Shown here in pieces: positions 43,426 through 51,614 of a DNA stretch of 64,000 bases. A program made the position numbers and the translations under genes. Under the pieces are notes generated by a model that saw nothing but the letters and a program-made list of their open reading frames with translations, was not told the DNA's origin and ran no database searches. Within the stretch, counting starts at the first letter, position 1. Each line of letters opens with the position of its first letter. This DNA is from Paraburkholderia panacisoli (GTDB taxonomy: Bacteria; Pseudomonadota; Gammaproteobacteria; Burkholderiales; Burkholderiaceae), in NCBI RefSeq assembly GCF_008369935.1, contig NZ_VTUZ01000011.1, positions 204,188 through 268,187 on the forward strand. The letters run 5' to 3'.

Positions 43426-44497
43426 GGCTGTAGCCCGCTTCAGCAGCTGCCGCCGCTTGCGCGCGATGCGCGTCGAGATCGGCGAAATGCTGTTGGGCGC
43501 GCTGGCGCAGCATGCGGCGCACACGCGTCATGCCGACGTCGTGCTGATAGAGGAATTCGTGCTCGCGCGCGTTCGGCGCCATGCTTTCGAGCACGTAGCG
43601 GTCCTGTTCGAGCACGGCCCAATGCAGACCTTCCAGCCGGTTGCGGTACAGGAAGCGCCACGCGTCGCGCTGCCAGCCTTGCACCTTGCGGGTGCGCCAG
43701 AAGTAGACCTGGCAGTTGTCTTCGTCGACCGGCACGGCGAAGCCGATGATCCCGAAGCTGCCGCCCGGGCCGAACTTCTTCTTGTACGGAATCGCGAGGC
43801 GCATCCACAAGGTGCCGGTTTCGCCGAGTTCCACCCAGTCGAAGTTCACGTCACGCTGGCCGACCTTCTCGAACATCAGACCAGTTTCGGTCTTGCGCAC
43901 GCGCATGTCGGCCTGTTTGTCGCCTTCGGCCATCGAGTGCGACGTCGCGTGCAGATACGCGCCGTGCATCGGGTCCATCACGTTGTCGATCGCGTACTGG
44001 TAATTGCATTTCCAGTGCGACATGCACAGGAAGCTCGCGTACTCCTCGCCGACCAGTTCTTCCGGCAGCGTCAGCGGCGTGGGTTCCTTATGCGCGTCGT
44101 CGCCGAACCACAGAAAGATCGCGCCCGCATGTTCTTCGACCGGATACGACTTCACGCACTTCTGGCCTTCCAGCGGGCAGGCCGATACGGCGGGCACGCG
44201 CTGCACCGTGCCGGTGCCGTCGACTTCAATGCCGTGATACCAGCACGCGACGCTGCCGCCGAGGTTCCAGCCGAGCGACAGACGCGCGCCGCGATGGGGG
44301 CAACGGTCTTCGAGTGCGCGGACTTTGCCTTCCTTGTCGCGCCACAGCACGATCTGGTCGCCCAGGCGCGTGATGCCGATCGGCGCGTCGCCGACTTGCC
44401 AGCTCGGCGCGACGGGATACCAGTAGTTGCGCAGGCCTTTGTTCAGGTACGACTGGATCGGGTCGGCTGCGCCTTGAGTTGTAGTGGGGGACGTCAT
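43418..44497 (-). CDS. Rieske non-haem iron oxygenase, alpha subunit
   Basis: A 359-residue oxygenase. Rieske ligands Cys66-x-His68 ('RCPHRGARLS') and Cys85-x2-His88 ('CWYHG'); mononuclear iron motif 'DNVMDPMHGAYLH' with the regular D-x2-H-x4-H spacing. Alpha-only type (no beta subunit gene), like phthalate-4,5- or vanillate-type oxygenases, and so either dihydroxylating or demethylating. With the separate ferredoxin and FAD reductase it makes a three-component system. ATG 44497 has GGAG upstream; the longer open frame to 44599 overlaps the preceding gene and is not conserved-looking. Confidence 0.92.
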   Translation of the reverse strand: MTSPTTTQGAADPIQSYLNKGLRNYWYPVAPSWQVGDAPIGITRLGDQIVLWRDKEGKVRALEDRCPHRGARLSLGWNLGGSVACWYHGIEVDGTGTVQRVPAVSACPLEGQKCVKSYPVEEHAGAIFLWFGDDAHKEPTPLTLPEELVGEEYASFLCMSHWKCNYQYAIDNVMDPMHGAYLHATSHSMAEGDKQADMRVRKTETGLMFEKVGQRDVNFDWVELGETGTLWMRLAIPYKKKFGPGGSFGIIGFAVPVDEDNCQVYFWRTRKVQGWQRDAWRFLYRNRLEGLHWAVLEQDRYVLESMAPNAREHEFLYQHDVGMTRVRRMLRQRAQQHFADLDAHRAQAAAAAEAGYSHA

Positions 44498-44546
44498 GAA
44501 GAGACTCCGGGTACGGATGCGATGAAACGTGTTCGGGAAAGCGCGC

Positions 44547-44843
44547 TTATTCGGCGAGCAGACGGAATTCGGCGGCGAGACGCTCGGCGTCCCACGCATT
44601 GCCTTCCGGAGTGCGGAAGCCCACGCGGTTCAAACCGTCGACCACGTCCTGCAACTCGGTCGCGCCCGCTTCGAAAACCTGTTCGAGCGCGTCGCCGAAG
44701 TCGTTTTCGTATTGCGTCGGCTCGGCCTTGCGCGTTTGCCAGATGAAGTTGCTGGTCTCACCCGGCTTCTCGATCATGCCCTTGCCGGCGACATTGTTCG
44801 GCTGCGGCGCGAGCCACGGCTTCAGGAAGGGATTGAAGTTCAC
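44547..44843 (-). CDS. small protein of unknown function between the ferredoxin and oxygenase genes
   Basis: A 98-residue protein, 'NFNPFLKPWLAPQPNN' at the start, acidic middle ('YENDFGDALEQVFE') and a helical C-terminus ('LQDVVDGLNRVGFR', 'DAERLAAEFRLLAE') that looks like a winged/recombinase-like DNA-binding helix pair but is too short for a full domain. I recall similar small proteins annotated only as 'recombinase-like helix domain' beside Rieske oxygenases. GTG 44843 with GAGAGGT just upstream is preferred; ATG 44858 is an alternative. Its fixed position suggests a structural or regulatory role in the oxygenase system; not proven. Confidence 0.75.
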   Translation of the reverse strand: MNFNPFLKPWLAPQPNNVAGKGMIEKPGETSNFIWQTRKAEPTQYENDFGDALEQVFEAGATELQDVVDGLNRVGFRTPEGNAWDAERLAAEFRLLAE

Positions 44844-44859
44844 GGCTACCTCTCGCATG

Positions 44860-45174
44860 TCATGCCACCTTGATCTGGATTTCTTCACCTGCCAGACGTA
44901 CGGAATACATCTTCAGGTCGCGACCGCCGGGCTCTTTCAGGCACTTTCCCGTCGGGATATGGAACACGGCCTCGTGCAACGGGCACTCGACGGTGTCGCC
45001 GTCGATGAAGCCTTGCGTCAGCAACGCGTATGCGTGCGGGCAGACGTTTTCCAGCGCGTACAGCGCATCGCCCACCTTATAGATGCCGATTTCGGTGCCG
45101 TCGAGTTTGAACTCGAGCGGCGCGTCTTCGGACAGGTCGCCGGCATGGCCGGCGCAGCGCCATTGATCAGTCAT
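44860..45174 (-). CDS. Rieske-type [2Fe-2S] ferredoxin
   Basis: A 104-residue ferredoxin. Ligands Cys45-x-His47 ('VCPHAYALL') and Cys64-x2-His67 ('ECPLHEAVF') are in the usual spacing, with 'PTGKCLKEPG' following as in BphA3/NdoA-type ferredoxins. It passes electrons from the FAD reductase to the oxygenase alpha subunit. It is the first gene of the 14-gene operon; its start lies about 55 bases from a candidate transcription start (see promoter entry). Confidence 0.93.
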   Translation of the reverse strand: MTDQWRCAGHAGDLSEDAPLEFKLDGTEIGIYKVGDALYALENVCPHAYALLTQGFIDGDTVECPLHEAVFHIPTGKCLKEPGGRDLKMYSVRLAGEEIQIKVA

Positions 45175-45199
45175 TTCTCGCCTTCTCCTGAAGCTCTGT

Positions 45200-45263
45200 G
45201 TTCCATGGAAGGAACGACAGTTCGTGTATGGATAATTATAGGAGCGACCTCAGCGAGAAAAAA
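45200..45263 (-). promoter_or_regulatory. candidate operon promoter with an IclR-type operator
   Basis: On the minus strand a perfect -10 TATAAT occupies 45240-45235, with a T-rich weak -35 17 bases before it. About 13-28 bases downstream of the expected start is an inverted repeat GTTCC-N6-GGAAC (45200-45215) that includes the palindrome TTCCATGGAA. E. coli IclR sites are built from TGGAA/TTCCA half-sites, so the placement suits a repressor. Predicted only. Confidence 0.45.
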
Positions 45264-45459
45264 TAAAAATCTGAAGTGGTAGGGGAAAACACCGACTGTG
45301 GCTTTTGCAACACATCGTTGCGTGATCCCGCAAGTGCGTGCGGTACGGCGCGAAGCCTTGTCAGTAATGGATTTACCGAAAATCAGCAGACAAATTCAAG
45401 CTGGGTTCTCCGGGTTTGTACGGGGTCCGAAAATTTATTTTTACCACTTTCAGACTCAC

Positions 45460-45499
45460 TATACTTTTCCATAGGCGATACAAACGCCCATAGATGGAA
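45460..45499 (+). promoter_or_regulatory. candidate porin promoter with matching IclR-type half-sites
   Basis: A -10-like TATACT (45460-45465) is followed at once by TTCCAT (45467-45472) and its inverted partner ATGGAA (45494-45499). The same half-site occurs in the operon-side palindrome, so one regulator could control both. No good -35 was seen. Predicted only. Confidence 0.4.
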
Positions 45500-45613
45500 C
45501 ATAACGCAGGCAGCTTCGGTGCCTAGACCCCGAGCTGCATTCGAACCCATAGCAAGGATCAGCGACGACGAATTCGGCGCGAGCTGATTGTCGTGTGATC
45601 AGGAGAACCAACG

Positions 45614-46687
45614 GTGAAGCACATCATTGCGGCCGGCTTGACGGCAATCTGCGCAACGACGGGCGCCTGGGCGCAGAGCAGTGTGACGCTCTACGGCAGC
45701 CTGGATGCCGGTGTCGCGTATATCAGCAACGTCGGCGGCAGTACCAGGTGGATTCAGGAGCAAGGCAACATGCAGCCCGACCGCTGGGGCCTGAAGGGCG
45801 TGGAAGATCTGGGCGGCGGCCTGAAGGCGGTTTTTCAGCTTGAAAACGGCTTTTACACGAACACCGGAGCGTTCGCCAAATCAGGCGTGCTCTTCAACCG
45901 CCAGGCGTTCGTCGGCCTCAGTTCGGACACGATCGGCACGCTCACGTTCGGCCATCAGACGCCGTTCAGTTTCGACGTGCTGGGTCCGTTGAGCACCGGG
46001 TATCTGGCCGCCAGCTGGTATGCGTTCCACCCGGGCAACATCGACTCGCTGGCCGACACCAGCGTGGTGCCGTTCGACAACTCGGCGAAATTCCGTTCCG
46101 CGAGTTTTGGCGGCTTCTCGTTCGGCGCGATGATGGGCCTGGGCAACACGACCAACTTCGCGACCGGCAGAACGTTGAGCTTTGCCCTTAGTTATGCGAA
46201 CGGCCCGTTCAAGGCCGGCGCGGCCTATTCGGACGAGCACGACCGCATGCCGTCGATCGTCACCACCGGCATCACCACGTTCCAGGGCGTGCCCGCCGCG
46301 ACCTACGTCGCGGACAAGGTGCAGAACATGGGCGCGGGCGCGTCGTACAGTTTCGGCAAGCTGCTGGTGCACGCGCTGTACACGCGCGTGAAGCTGGAGT
46401 CGGCTGGACACTCGGACACGTTCCAGAGCTACGACGCGGGCGCGAATTATCAGTTCACGCCGTTCAATTCGGTGGCTGGCGGCGCCGCGACCACGACGCT
46501 GGCAGGACATCGCTGGACGCAGTTCATGATCGGCGACATCTACGCGCTGTCGAAGTCCACGCAGTTGTATGTGAATGGGCTGTATCAGCGCGCGGGTTCG
46601 GGCACGAACGCTGCGTTCTTTACCGCGGGTGTGTCGAGCGGCCGGAATCAGACGATCGTGCTGACTGGCATCCATCACTCGTTCTGA
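45614..46687 (+). CDS. Gram-negative porin (OmpC/Omp32-like)
   Basis: A 357-residue outer-membrane porin of the Burkholderiales type: signal peptide to 'AWA' at residue 20, then 'SSVTLYGSLDAGVAYISN', 'DRWGLKGVEDLGGGLKAVFQLENGF' and 'FNRQAFVGLSS', ending in a C-terminal phenylalanine ('HHSF'), the outer-membrane insertion signal. Forms a trimeric 16-strand channel for small solutes. Start is GTG 45614 behind AGGAG. It is divergent from the catabolic operon and probably serves entry of its aromatic substrate across the outer membrane. Confidence 0.92.
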   Translation: MKHIIAAGLTAICATTGAWAQSSVTLYGSLDAGVAYISNVGGSTRWIQEQGNMQPDRWGLKGVEDLGGGLKAVFQLENGFYTNTGAFAKSGVLFNRQAFVGLSSDTIGTLTFGHQTPFSFDVLGPLSTGYLAASWYAFHPGNIDSLADTSVVPFDNSAKFRSASFGGFSFGAMMGLGNTTNFATGRTLSFALSYANGPFKAGAAYSDEHDRMPSIVTTGITTFQGVPAATYVADKVQNMGAGASYSFGKLLVHALYTRVKLESAGHSDTFQSYDAGANYQFTPFNSVAGGAATTTLAGHRWTQFMIGDIYALSKSTQLYVNGLYQRAGSGTNAAFFTAGVSSGRNQTIVLTGIHHSF

Positions 46688-46743
46688 GCTGCGGGGCTTG
46701 GGAGGCTTCAGAGGCTTCTGGAAAGCTGGCGCTATGAAGCGCA

Positions 46744-46773
46744 CGAGTCCGGCTGCATACGCAGCCGGACTCG
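46744..46773. terminator. 13-bp perfect hairpin between porin and IclR genes
   Basis: Stem CGAGTCCGGCTGC / GCAGCCGGACTCG with loop ATAC, between convergent stops at 46687 and 46815. No T-run on either side, so a factor-assisted or bidirectional terminator is likely rather than a classical intrinsic one. Confidence 0.55.
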
Positions 46774-46814
46774 CGAAACAACGCAATGCAACAACGCTTA
46801 CGCCAAAAGCCGGA

Positions 46815-47795
46815 TCAGCTTGCCGCGACCGGCTTGCGGCGCGCCTGGGCGGCGGTCGGATCATCCGGGCGCGGCCGATAGCTGAGTCGCTCGGACAGTT
46901 CGAGCGCCGCCTGGCAAACGGCGATGATGAGCGGCTCGCGCTCCTCGGCTTCGCCGATGTCCGAACGTGGAATCGTGACCGTCAACGCGGCTGCGATCTT
47001 GCCGCTTTGATCGCGCACCGGCGCGCTCACCACCGAAATACCTCGCTCGAACGACGCTTCGCTCAGCGCGTAGCCCAGCGCCGCGCTTTCGCGCACTCGT
47101 CCATACAGTTCTTCGACGGTGGTCGGCGTGCGTTCGGTGAACCGTTCGAGTTGCGGCTCGGGATACAACTGGCGCAGTTCGTCGAAGCTCAAATCGCCCA
47201 TCAGCACCTGGCCATGCACCGTCGCGTGGGCGGGCAAACGCGTGCCGACGTGCACCTTGACGGAACTGAACATCGGCTCGCGGGTTTGCGCCTTGGCGAC
47301 GAACACCACGTCGCGCTGATCGCGAATCAGCAGATGCGTGCTCAGGCCGGTGACGTCGCGCAGGCGTTCGAGAATCGGCGTGCCGACATCGGTCAGTTCG
47401 AGCGAGCTCAAGTATTCGAAGCCGAGGCGCAGCACCGCGACGCTCAGGCGGAAATAGCGGTCGCCGTTCACGCGTTCGAGAAAGCCGAGCGCTTCGAGCG
47501 TCTGCAACAAGCGGAAGGTGGTGGTGCGCGGAATGCCGATCCGCTTCGACAATTCGGGCGCGCCGAGCACCGGCTCGCGCGCGCTGAATTCAGCGAGGAT
47601 GCGCAGGCCGCGTTCGAGACCCGGCACCAGATAAGTCGATCCGCCGGCGCTCTCTTCGTCGGTGGAGTCGGTGGATGCGGCGGCTTGGGCGCTGTCCGCC
47701 CCGGGCGACGCCGTTTCGTCGCGTGAAGCTGAAACGGCCGCCCCGCGCGGCCTCGTGTGCTTACGTCCCGCTCCTGTCTGCTCTTCTTTTGCCAT
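46815..47795 (-). CDS. IclR-family transcriptional regulator (paralogue of the operon-encoded one)
   Basis: A 326-residue IclR regulator. A ~50-residue Ala/Ser/Glu-rich extension precedes the winged HTH ('GLERGLRILAEFS', 'KRIGIPRTTTFRLLQTLEALGFL') and the effector domain ('GTRLPAHATVHGQVLMG', 'YALSEASFERGISVVSAPV'). From the HTH onward it is near-collinear with the IclR at 40282-41166, with long identical stretches, so the pair arose by duplication. Convergent with the porin. It may bind the same sites with a different effector. Confidence 0.93.
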   Translation of the reverse strand: MAKEEQTGAGRKHTRPRGAAVSASRDETASPGADSAQAAASTDSTDEESAGGSTYLVPGLERGLRILAEFSAREPVLGAPELSKRIGIPRTTTFRLLQTLEALGFLERVNGDRYFRLSVAVLRLGFEYLSSLELTDVGTPILERLRDVTGLSTHLLIRDQRDVVFVAKAQTREPMFSSVKVHVGTRLPAHATVHGQVLMGDLSFDELRQLYPEPQLERFTERTPTTVEELYGRVRESAALGYALSEASFERGISVVSAPVRDQSGKIAAALTVTIPRSDIGEAEEREPLIIAVCQAALELSERLSYRPRPDDPTAAQARRKPVAAS

Positions 47796-48059
47796 CTTGG
47801 CTGCCGTTTTCTGCTGTTCGTCATGGTCAGATCAGCATGATAGCGCGAAGCGTGCGGCGCTCACTCATCGCGCCGCCCAGTGCGCGCAAGAGGCTCCGGC
47901 CCACGAAAAAAGCGAGCCTCATGTGCAGCCATGAGACAGGCGAAATCGGCGCGCAACAATCGAAAGAAGAGTTGCAATCGTTCGCCCGCGCCGCGGCCTA
48001 GGATCAGGCCCACCTGTGCGTCGCCGGGACTCGAACCGGTGTTGGGATTACTTCGCGGT

Positions 48060-48384
48060 TTATTTCGTGCCGACGGTTCGCAGCGCCGCCTATTTGCCGT
48101 TTGTCACCGTGCACACGGTCACGCCGCCCTGCTTCAGATCGCCGCGTTCGACGTACGCGAGTTCGTTGGTGGTCACGCCCTTCATCTGCGTCGCCTTCAG
48201 CACCGGCAGACACGTGCGCGGATCGACAGAATCGGCCTGCTTCATCGCGTTCAGCACGGCCATCGTGCCGTCATACGCATACGGCGAATACTGTTCGACT
48301 TCGCCGCCGACTCGCTTCTTGTAACGCTCAACGTACGACTTGCCGCCTGGCATCGTGTCGAGCGGACGGCCGCCCTTCTGTTAC
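48060..48384 (-). pseudogene. remnant of a branched-chain amino-acid (LivK-like) binding protein
   Basis: C-terminal ~100 residues of a type-1 periplasmic binding protein: 'GRPLDTMPGGKSYVERYKKRVGG', 'YSPYAYDGTMAVLNAMKQADS' and 'GVTTNELAYVERGDLKQGGVTV'. An in-frame TAG interrupts after 'VTNGK' and the homologous tail 'AALRTVGTK' continues to TAA at 48060. Upstream of about 48384 homology stops; the signal peptide and first three quarters are gone. No transporter genes nearby. A decayed fragment. Confidence 0.8.
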
Positions 48385-48597
48385 GCGAGCCGCGCCGCTG
48401 CAACCACTTCGCGCTTCGTTTCCAGAATGTGTTGTTCCAGCAGCGTTGCGCGGACCTTCCGCCCACGTTGTGCGGCCAACCTCACTTTTGCTGCGCTGCC
48501 ACCAAGACACGCGGTGCTATGCTTTGATCCGGTCCATTTGCGCGGTCCGCCGACACGGCCGCGTTCTCGCTCTGTCCAAGCGTAGGGAGGCCACGCC

Positions 48598-48885
48598 ATG
48601 TCCGATTCCATTCAGATCAAGGTTGCCGACTCGCATCTTTATCCGGGCTGCGCGGTACGCATCGCGCATCTACCCGAGCCGGCCCGCGGAGCGGCCGCGA
48701 TCGTCGAATTCGCGGACGGCTCCGGCGCGCGTGCCACCTGCAATCTGCGAGCGCATGACGAACTCGAATTGACCGTCGACGGTTATGCGACGCAAAAGCG
48801 TCATCCCGTGGACGCGCGGCACTGGCTGCTACTGGCCGTCGACGCAACGCACAACAGTTGGCGCGTGAAGCGCCGACTGCCTTAG
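48598..48885 (+). CDS. hypothetical protein, 95 residues
   Basis: A soluble, mixed-charge protein beginning 'MSDSIQIKVADSHLYPG' and ending in a basic 'WRVKRRLP'. The pattern of alternating hydrophobics suggests a small beta-barrel. No family recognised. ATG 48598 follows GGGAGG. It lies 100 bases upstream of the AcpA-like phosphatase, possibly in the same transcript. Confidence 0.75.
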   Translation: MSDSIQIKVADSHLYPGCAVRIAHLPEPARGAAAIVEFADGSGARATCNLRAHDELELTVDGYATQKRHPVDARHWLLLAVDATHNSWRVKRRLP

Positions 48886-48984
48886 CCCGCGAGGCCGGCC
48901 GGCCTCGTCGAATCCATAACCGGTGACGGGTGCGCCCTTAGCGCGGCACTCACGCGCCCGCTACGCAAACCACGGAACGAGCCG

Positions 48985-50673
48985 ATGACCGACCACGATT
49001 CCAGCCTCCCGCCCAACGACGACCACAACGCCCCCGACGATCCCGAACGCCGCCGTGTCCTGACCGGCCTCGCGGCGGTCGGCCTGGGCCTCGCGTTGAC
49101 CGGCTGCAAGACCGAACAGAGCGCGTCGAGCAACGCGCCGCCGCGCAGCGCCGCTGACTTGCGGCTCGACGCCGCGCTGCACGACCAGGTCAAACACATC
49201 GTGGTGATCTATGCGGAGAATCGCAGCTTCGCGAATCTGTACGGTAACTTCCCGGGCGCCCAGCATCCGCTCGACGCGGTAAGCGCCGAGCGCTACCTGC
49301 AACTCGACCGCGACGGCAAGACGCCGCTGCCGCGCTTGCCGGCCATCTGGGGCGGGCTCGTGCCGCAAGCGCAGGAAGTCGGCGGCCGGCGCTACATGAT
49401 CGGCCAGAACGATCTCGACCACCTGCACAACCGGCCTTTCCGGATCGCCGACGCGCACGGCGCGCCGCTGCCGACCGGCGTGATCACACGCGACCTGGTG
49501 CATCGTTTCTATCAGAACCAGATGCAGATCAACGCCGGGCGCAACAACCAGTTCGCCGCGTGGGGCGATTCCGGCGGCCTCGTGATGGGCCATTACCGCA
49601 ATTCCGCCGATTCGCTGCGTCTGTGGAATCTCGCGCAGCAGTACACGCTGTGCGACAACTTCTTCATGGCGGCTTTCGGCGGCTCGTGGCTGAACCACAT
49701 CTTTCTGATCTCCGCACAGGCGCCCTTCTATGCGGACGTCCACAACAGCCCGGCGAAGAAACTGGTGTCGGTGGTGGAAGGCGACGATCCGACCGGCACG
49801 CGCCTGAAGCAGGCCGCGGACTCGCCGGCGTCCGCGCTCGACGGTCCGCCTAAATTCGTCAACGACGGCCTGTTCACCGCCGACGGCTATGCGGTCAACA
49901 CGATGGCGCCGCCCTATCAGCCGAGCAACGTGCGCCCGGCCGAAGGTGGCGATCCGGCCTTCGCCGACCTGTCGAATCCGCGCGTGCTGACGCCGCAGCA
50001 TTACGCGACGATCGGCGACCGGCTGACGGACAAGGGCGTCGACTGGGCGTGGTACAGCGGCGCGTGGCAATACGCGCTGGAACATCAGGACACCGGCGCG
50101 GTGCCCGACTTCCAGTATCACCACCAGCCGTTCAACTATTTCGCCAACTACGCCCCGGGCACGACCGCACGGGGCAGGCATCTGCGCGATGCGGGGCTCG
50201 GCAACGACGCGTCGTCGAACCGTCTGATCGCGGATATCGACGCGGGACGCCTGCCCCCCGTCACTTTCTACAAGCCGCAAGGCGATCTGAACATGCACGC
50301 GGGCTACGCGGACGTCGAATCGGGCGACCGTCACATTGCCACGGTGGTCGAGCATATTCAGCGCGGGCCGCAGTGGGCGAATACGGTCGTGATCGTCACG
50401 GTCGATGAAAACGGCGGCTGGTGGGATCCGGTTGCGCCGCCGCAGGGCGACCGCTGGGGTCCGGGGTCGCGGATTCCGGCGCTGATGATTTCGCCGCTAG
50501 CGAAGAAGGGGTATGTCGATCACACGGTGTACGACACCAACTCGATTCTTCGCTTCATCAGCCGCGTACATGGACTGGCGCCGCTCGACGGCGTGCTCGC
50601 GCGGGATCGCGCGTTTGCGAGCAATGGCCTTGCGCCGCTCGGGGATTTGACTGCGCCGCTGGATCTCGCTTGA
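48985..50673 (+). CDS. acpA: AcpA-like acid phosphatase/phosphoesterase, Tat lipoprotein
   Basis: A 562-residue protein of the phospholipase C/acid phosphatase AcpA family. A twin-arginine motif at residues 22-24 ('ERRRVLTG') and hydrophobic stretch end in the lipobox 'LTGCK', so it is exported folded and may be lipid-anchored. Catalytic domain: 'HIVVIYAENRSFANLYG' near residue 72, 'NDLDHLHN', 'VTVDENGGWWDPV' and 'PALMISPLAKKGYVDHT', consistent with the metal-binding alkaline-phosphatase superfamily fold. It lacks the DUF756 modules of the phospholipase C at 8399-10552. Symbol by similarity to the AcpA family; substrate not certain. Confidence 0.88.
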   Translation: MTDHDSSLPPNDDHNAPDDPERRRVLTGLAAVGLGLALTGCKTEQSASSNAPPRSAADLRLDAALHDQVKHIVVIYAENRSFANLYGNFPGAQHPLDAVSAERYLQLDRDGKTPLPRLPAIWGGLVPQAQEVGGRRYMIGQNDLDHLHNRPFRIADAHGAPLPTGVITRDLVHRFYQNQMQINAGRNNQFAAWGDSGGLVMGHYRNSADSLRLWNLAQQYTLCDNFFMAAFGGSWLNHIFLISAQAPFYADVHNSPAKKLVSVVEGDDPTGTRLKQAADSPASALDGPPKFVNDGLFTADGYAVNTMAPPYQPSNVRPAEGGDPAFADLSNPRVLTPQHYATIGDRLTDKGVDWAWYSGAWQYALEHQDTGAVPDFQYHHQPFNYFANYAPGTTARGRHLRDAGLGNDASSNRLIADIDAGRLPPVTFYKPQGDLNMHAGYADVESGDRHIATVVEHIQRGPQWANTVVIVTVDENGGWWDPVAPPQGDRWGPGSRIPALMISPLAKKGYVDHTVYDTNSILRFISRVHGLAPLDGVLARDRAFASNGLAPLGDLTAPLDLA

Positions 50674-50776
50674 GCGATCTGATCGGCCCGGTTGTTGTGC
50701 GCCGGCGGGCGGTGTATCCCGTGTCTCGGTCCGCCGGCTGCGACACCCGCGCAAGCGCCGTTCGCAACACCGCGGC

Positions 50777-51451
50777 CTACTGCGCCGCGGCATGCAGCTT
50801 CGCGATCACCGCATCCGAGATGTCCTGTGCGGTTTTGCTGATCGTCTTCTTTTCATCGCCCCCCGCCATCACGAACTTCGCCGCGATCACATAAGGATTC
50901 AGCTTGATCGCGGCGCCCGGCAGGCTCTTGCCGCCGGCTTCTTCGATCGTCTGGTAGAGCGGCGGCAAAGCGGCGGCGCTCAGGCTGTCGCACGACACCG
51001 CCACCTGAATGTCGTTCTGACCGGCGCCAAGGCCGACCATCGCACGCCGCAGACGATTGCCCTCGTCGACGCTCAGAAACACGCCGCGCACTTGCCAACC
51101 GACGCTCGGCAATGGCTGCCCCGGGGTGATGCGGCGCGCATCGACGCCGCCTTTCCTCAAGTCTTCCGTCAGCGCGTCCGCCATCTCGTTCACGATGTGC
51201 TGCGCATGCTCCTGCGGATTCTTGTCCTGCCCCATCGGTCCGGGTCCGCTCGGCAGCAAACCGCGCAGCCGACGCACGCGTTGCCCCGGGCCGCTGTCCG
51301 GCGTCACGTTTGCCACGTCCAGATCGAAATCGGCCACATAGACGACCGGCGCCGGTGCGGCAAACGGCGCGCTATCCGCCGCGATACCTGGCGGCGCCAT
51401 CGCGCTCAGCCACGTTACCAACACCGTGAAGGGCAGAAACCGACGCAGCAT
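50777..51451 (-). CDS. DUF4410-domain exported protein
   Basis: A 224-residue secreted protein: signal peptide to about residue 25, then 'VVYVADFDLD', 'DLRKGGVDARRI', 'WQVRGVFLSVDEGNRLRRAMVGLGAGQNDIQVAV', the pattern of DUF4410. Family members are periplasmic or outer-membrane associated and of unknown role, sometimes linked to lipoprotein assembly-like folds. ATG 51451 follows GGAGG at six bases. Monocistronic, convergent with the phosphatase gene. Confidence 0.85.
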   Translation of the reverse strand: MLRRFLPFTVLVTWLSAMAPPGIAADSAPFAAPAPVVYVADFDLDVANVTPDSGPGQRVRRLRGLLPSGPGPMGQDKNPQEHAQHIVNEMADALTEDLRKGGVDARRITPGQPLPSVGWQVRGVFLSVDEGNRLRRAMVGLGAGQNDIQVAVSCDSLSAAALPPLYQTIEEAGGKSLPGAAIKLNPYVIAAKFVMAGGDEKKTISKTAQDISDAVIAKLHAAAQ

Positions 51452-51614
51452 CGCACGCCTCCGCGAACGTCGAAGTGACGACGGCTATCGTACAGGCGCG
51501 CGCGTCACACGTGCGGCTTTTTCACGCAGGATAGCCGTCAGCTTTTGTCTTGCATAAAGCGCGCCGCGGCATAGACTGATAAGGCATCGACTTCGCAATT
51601 TGTACGGGACTGCT

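Larger units (their letters stand above)
45175..45613. promoter_or_regulatory. divergent control region of the catabolic operon and porin
   Basis: A 439-base, comparatively AT-rich region between the operon (minus) and the porin (plus), with no gene in it. It must hold both promoters and the binding sites of one or both IclR regulators. Sub-sites are listed separately. Confidence 0.8.

Noticed and set aside
48001..48055. Sequence resembling a tRNA T-arm (GGTTCGAGTCCC on the minus strand)
   Set aside because: The T-stem has mismatches and no cloverleaf, anticodon arm or acceptor stem can be built; at best a degraded tRNA 3' fragment.
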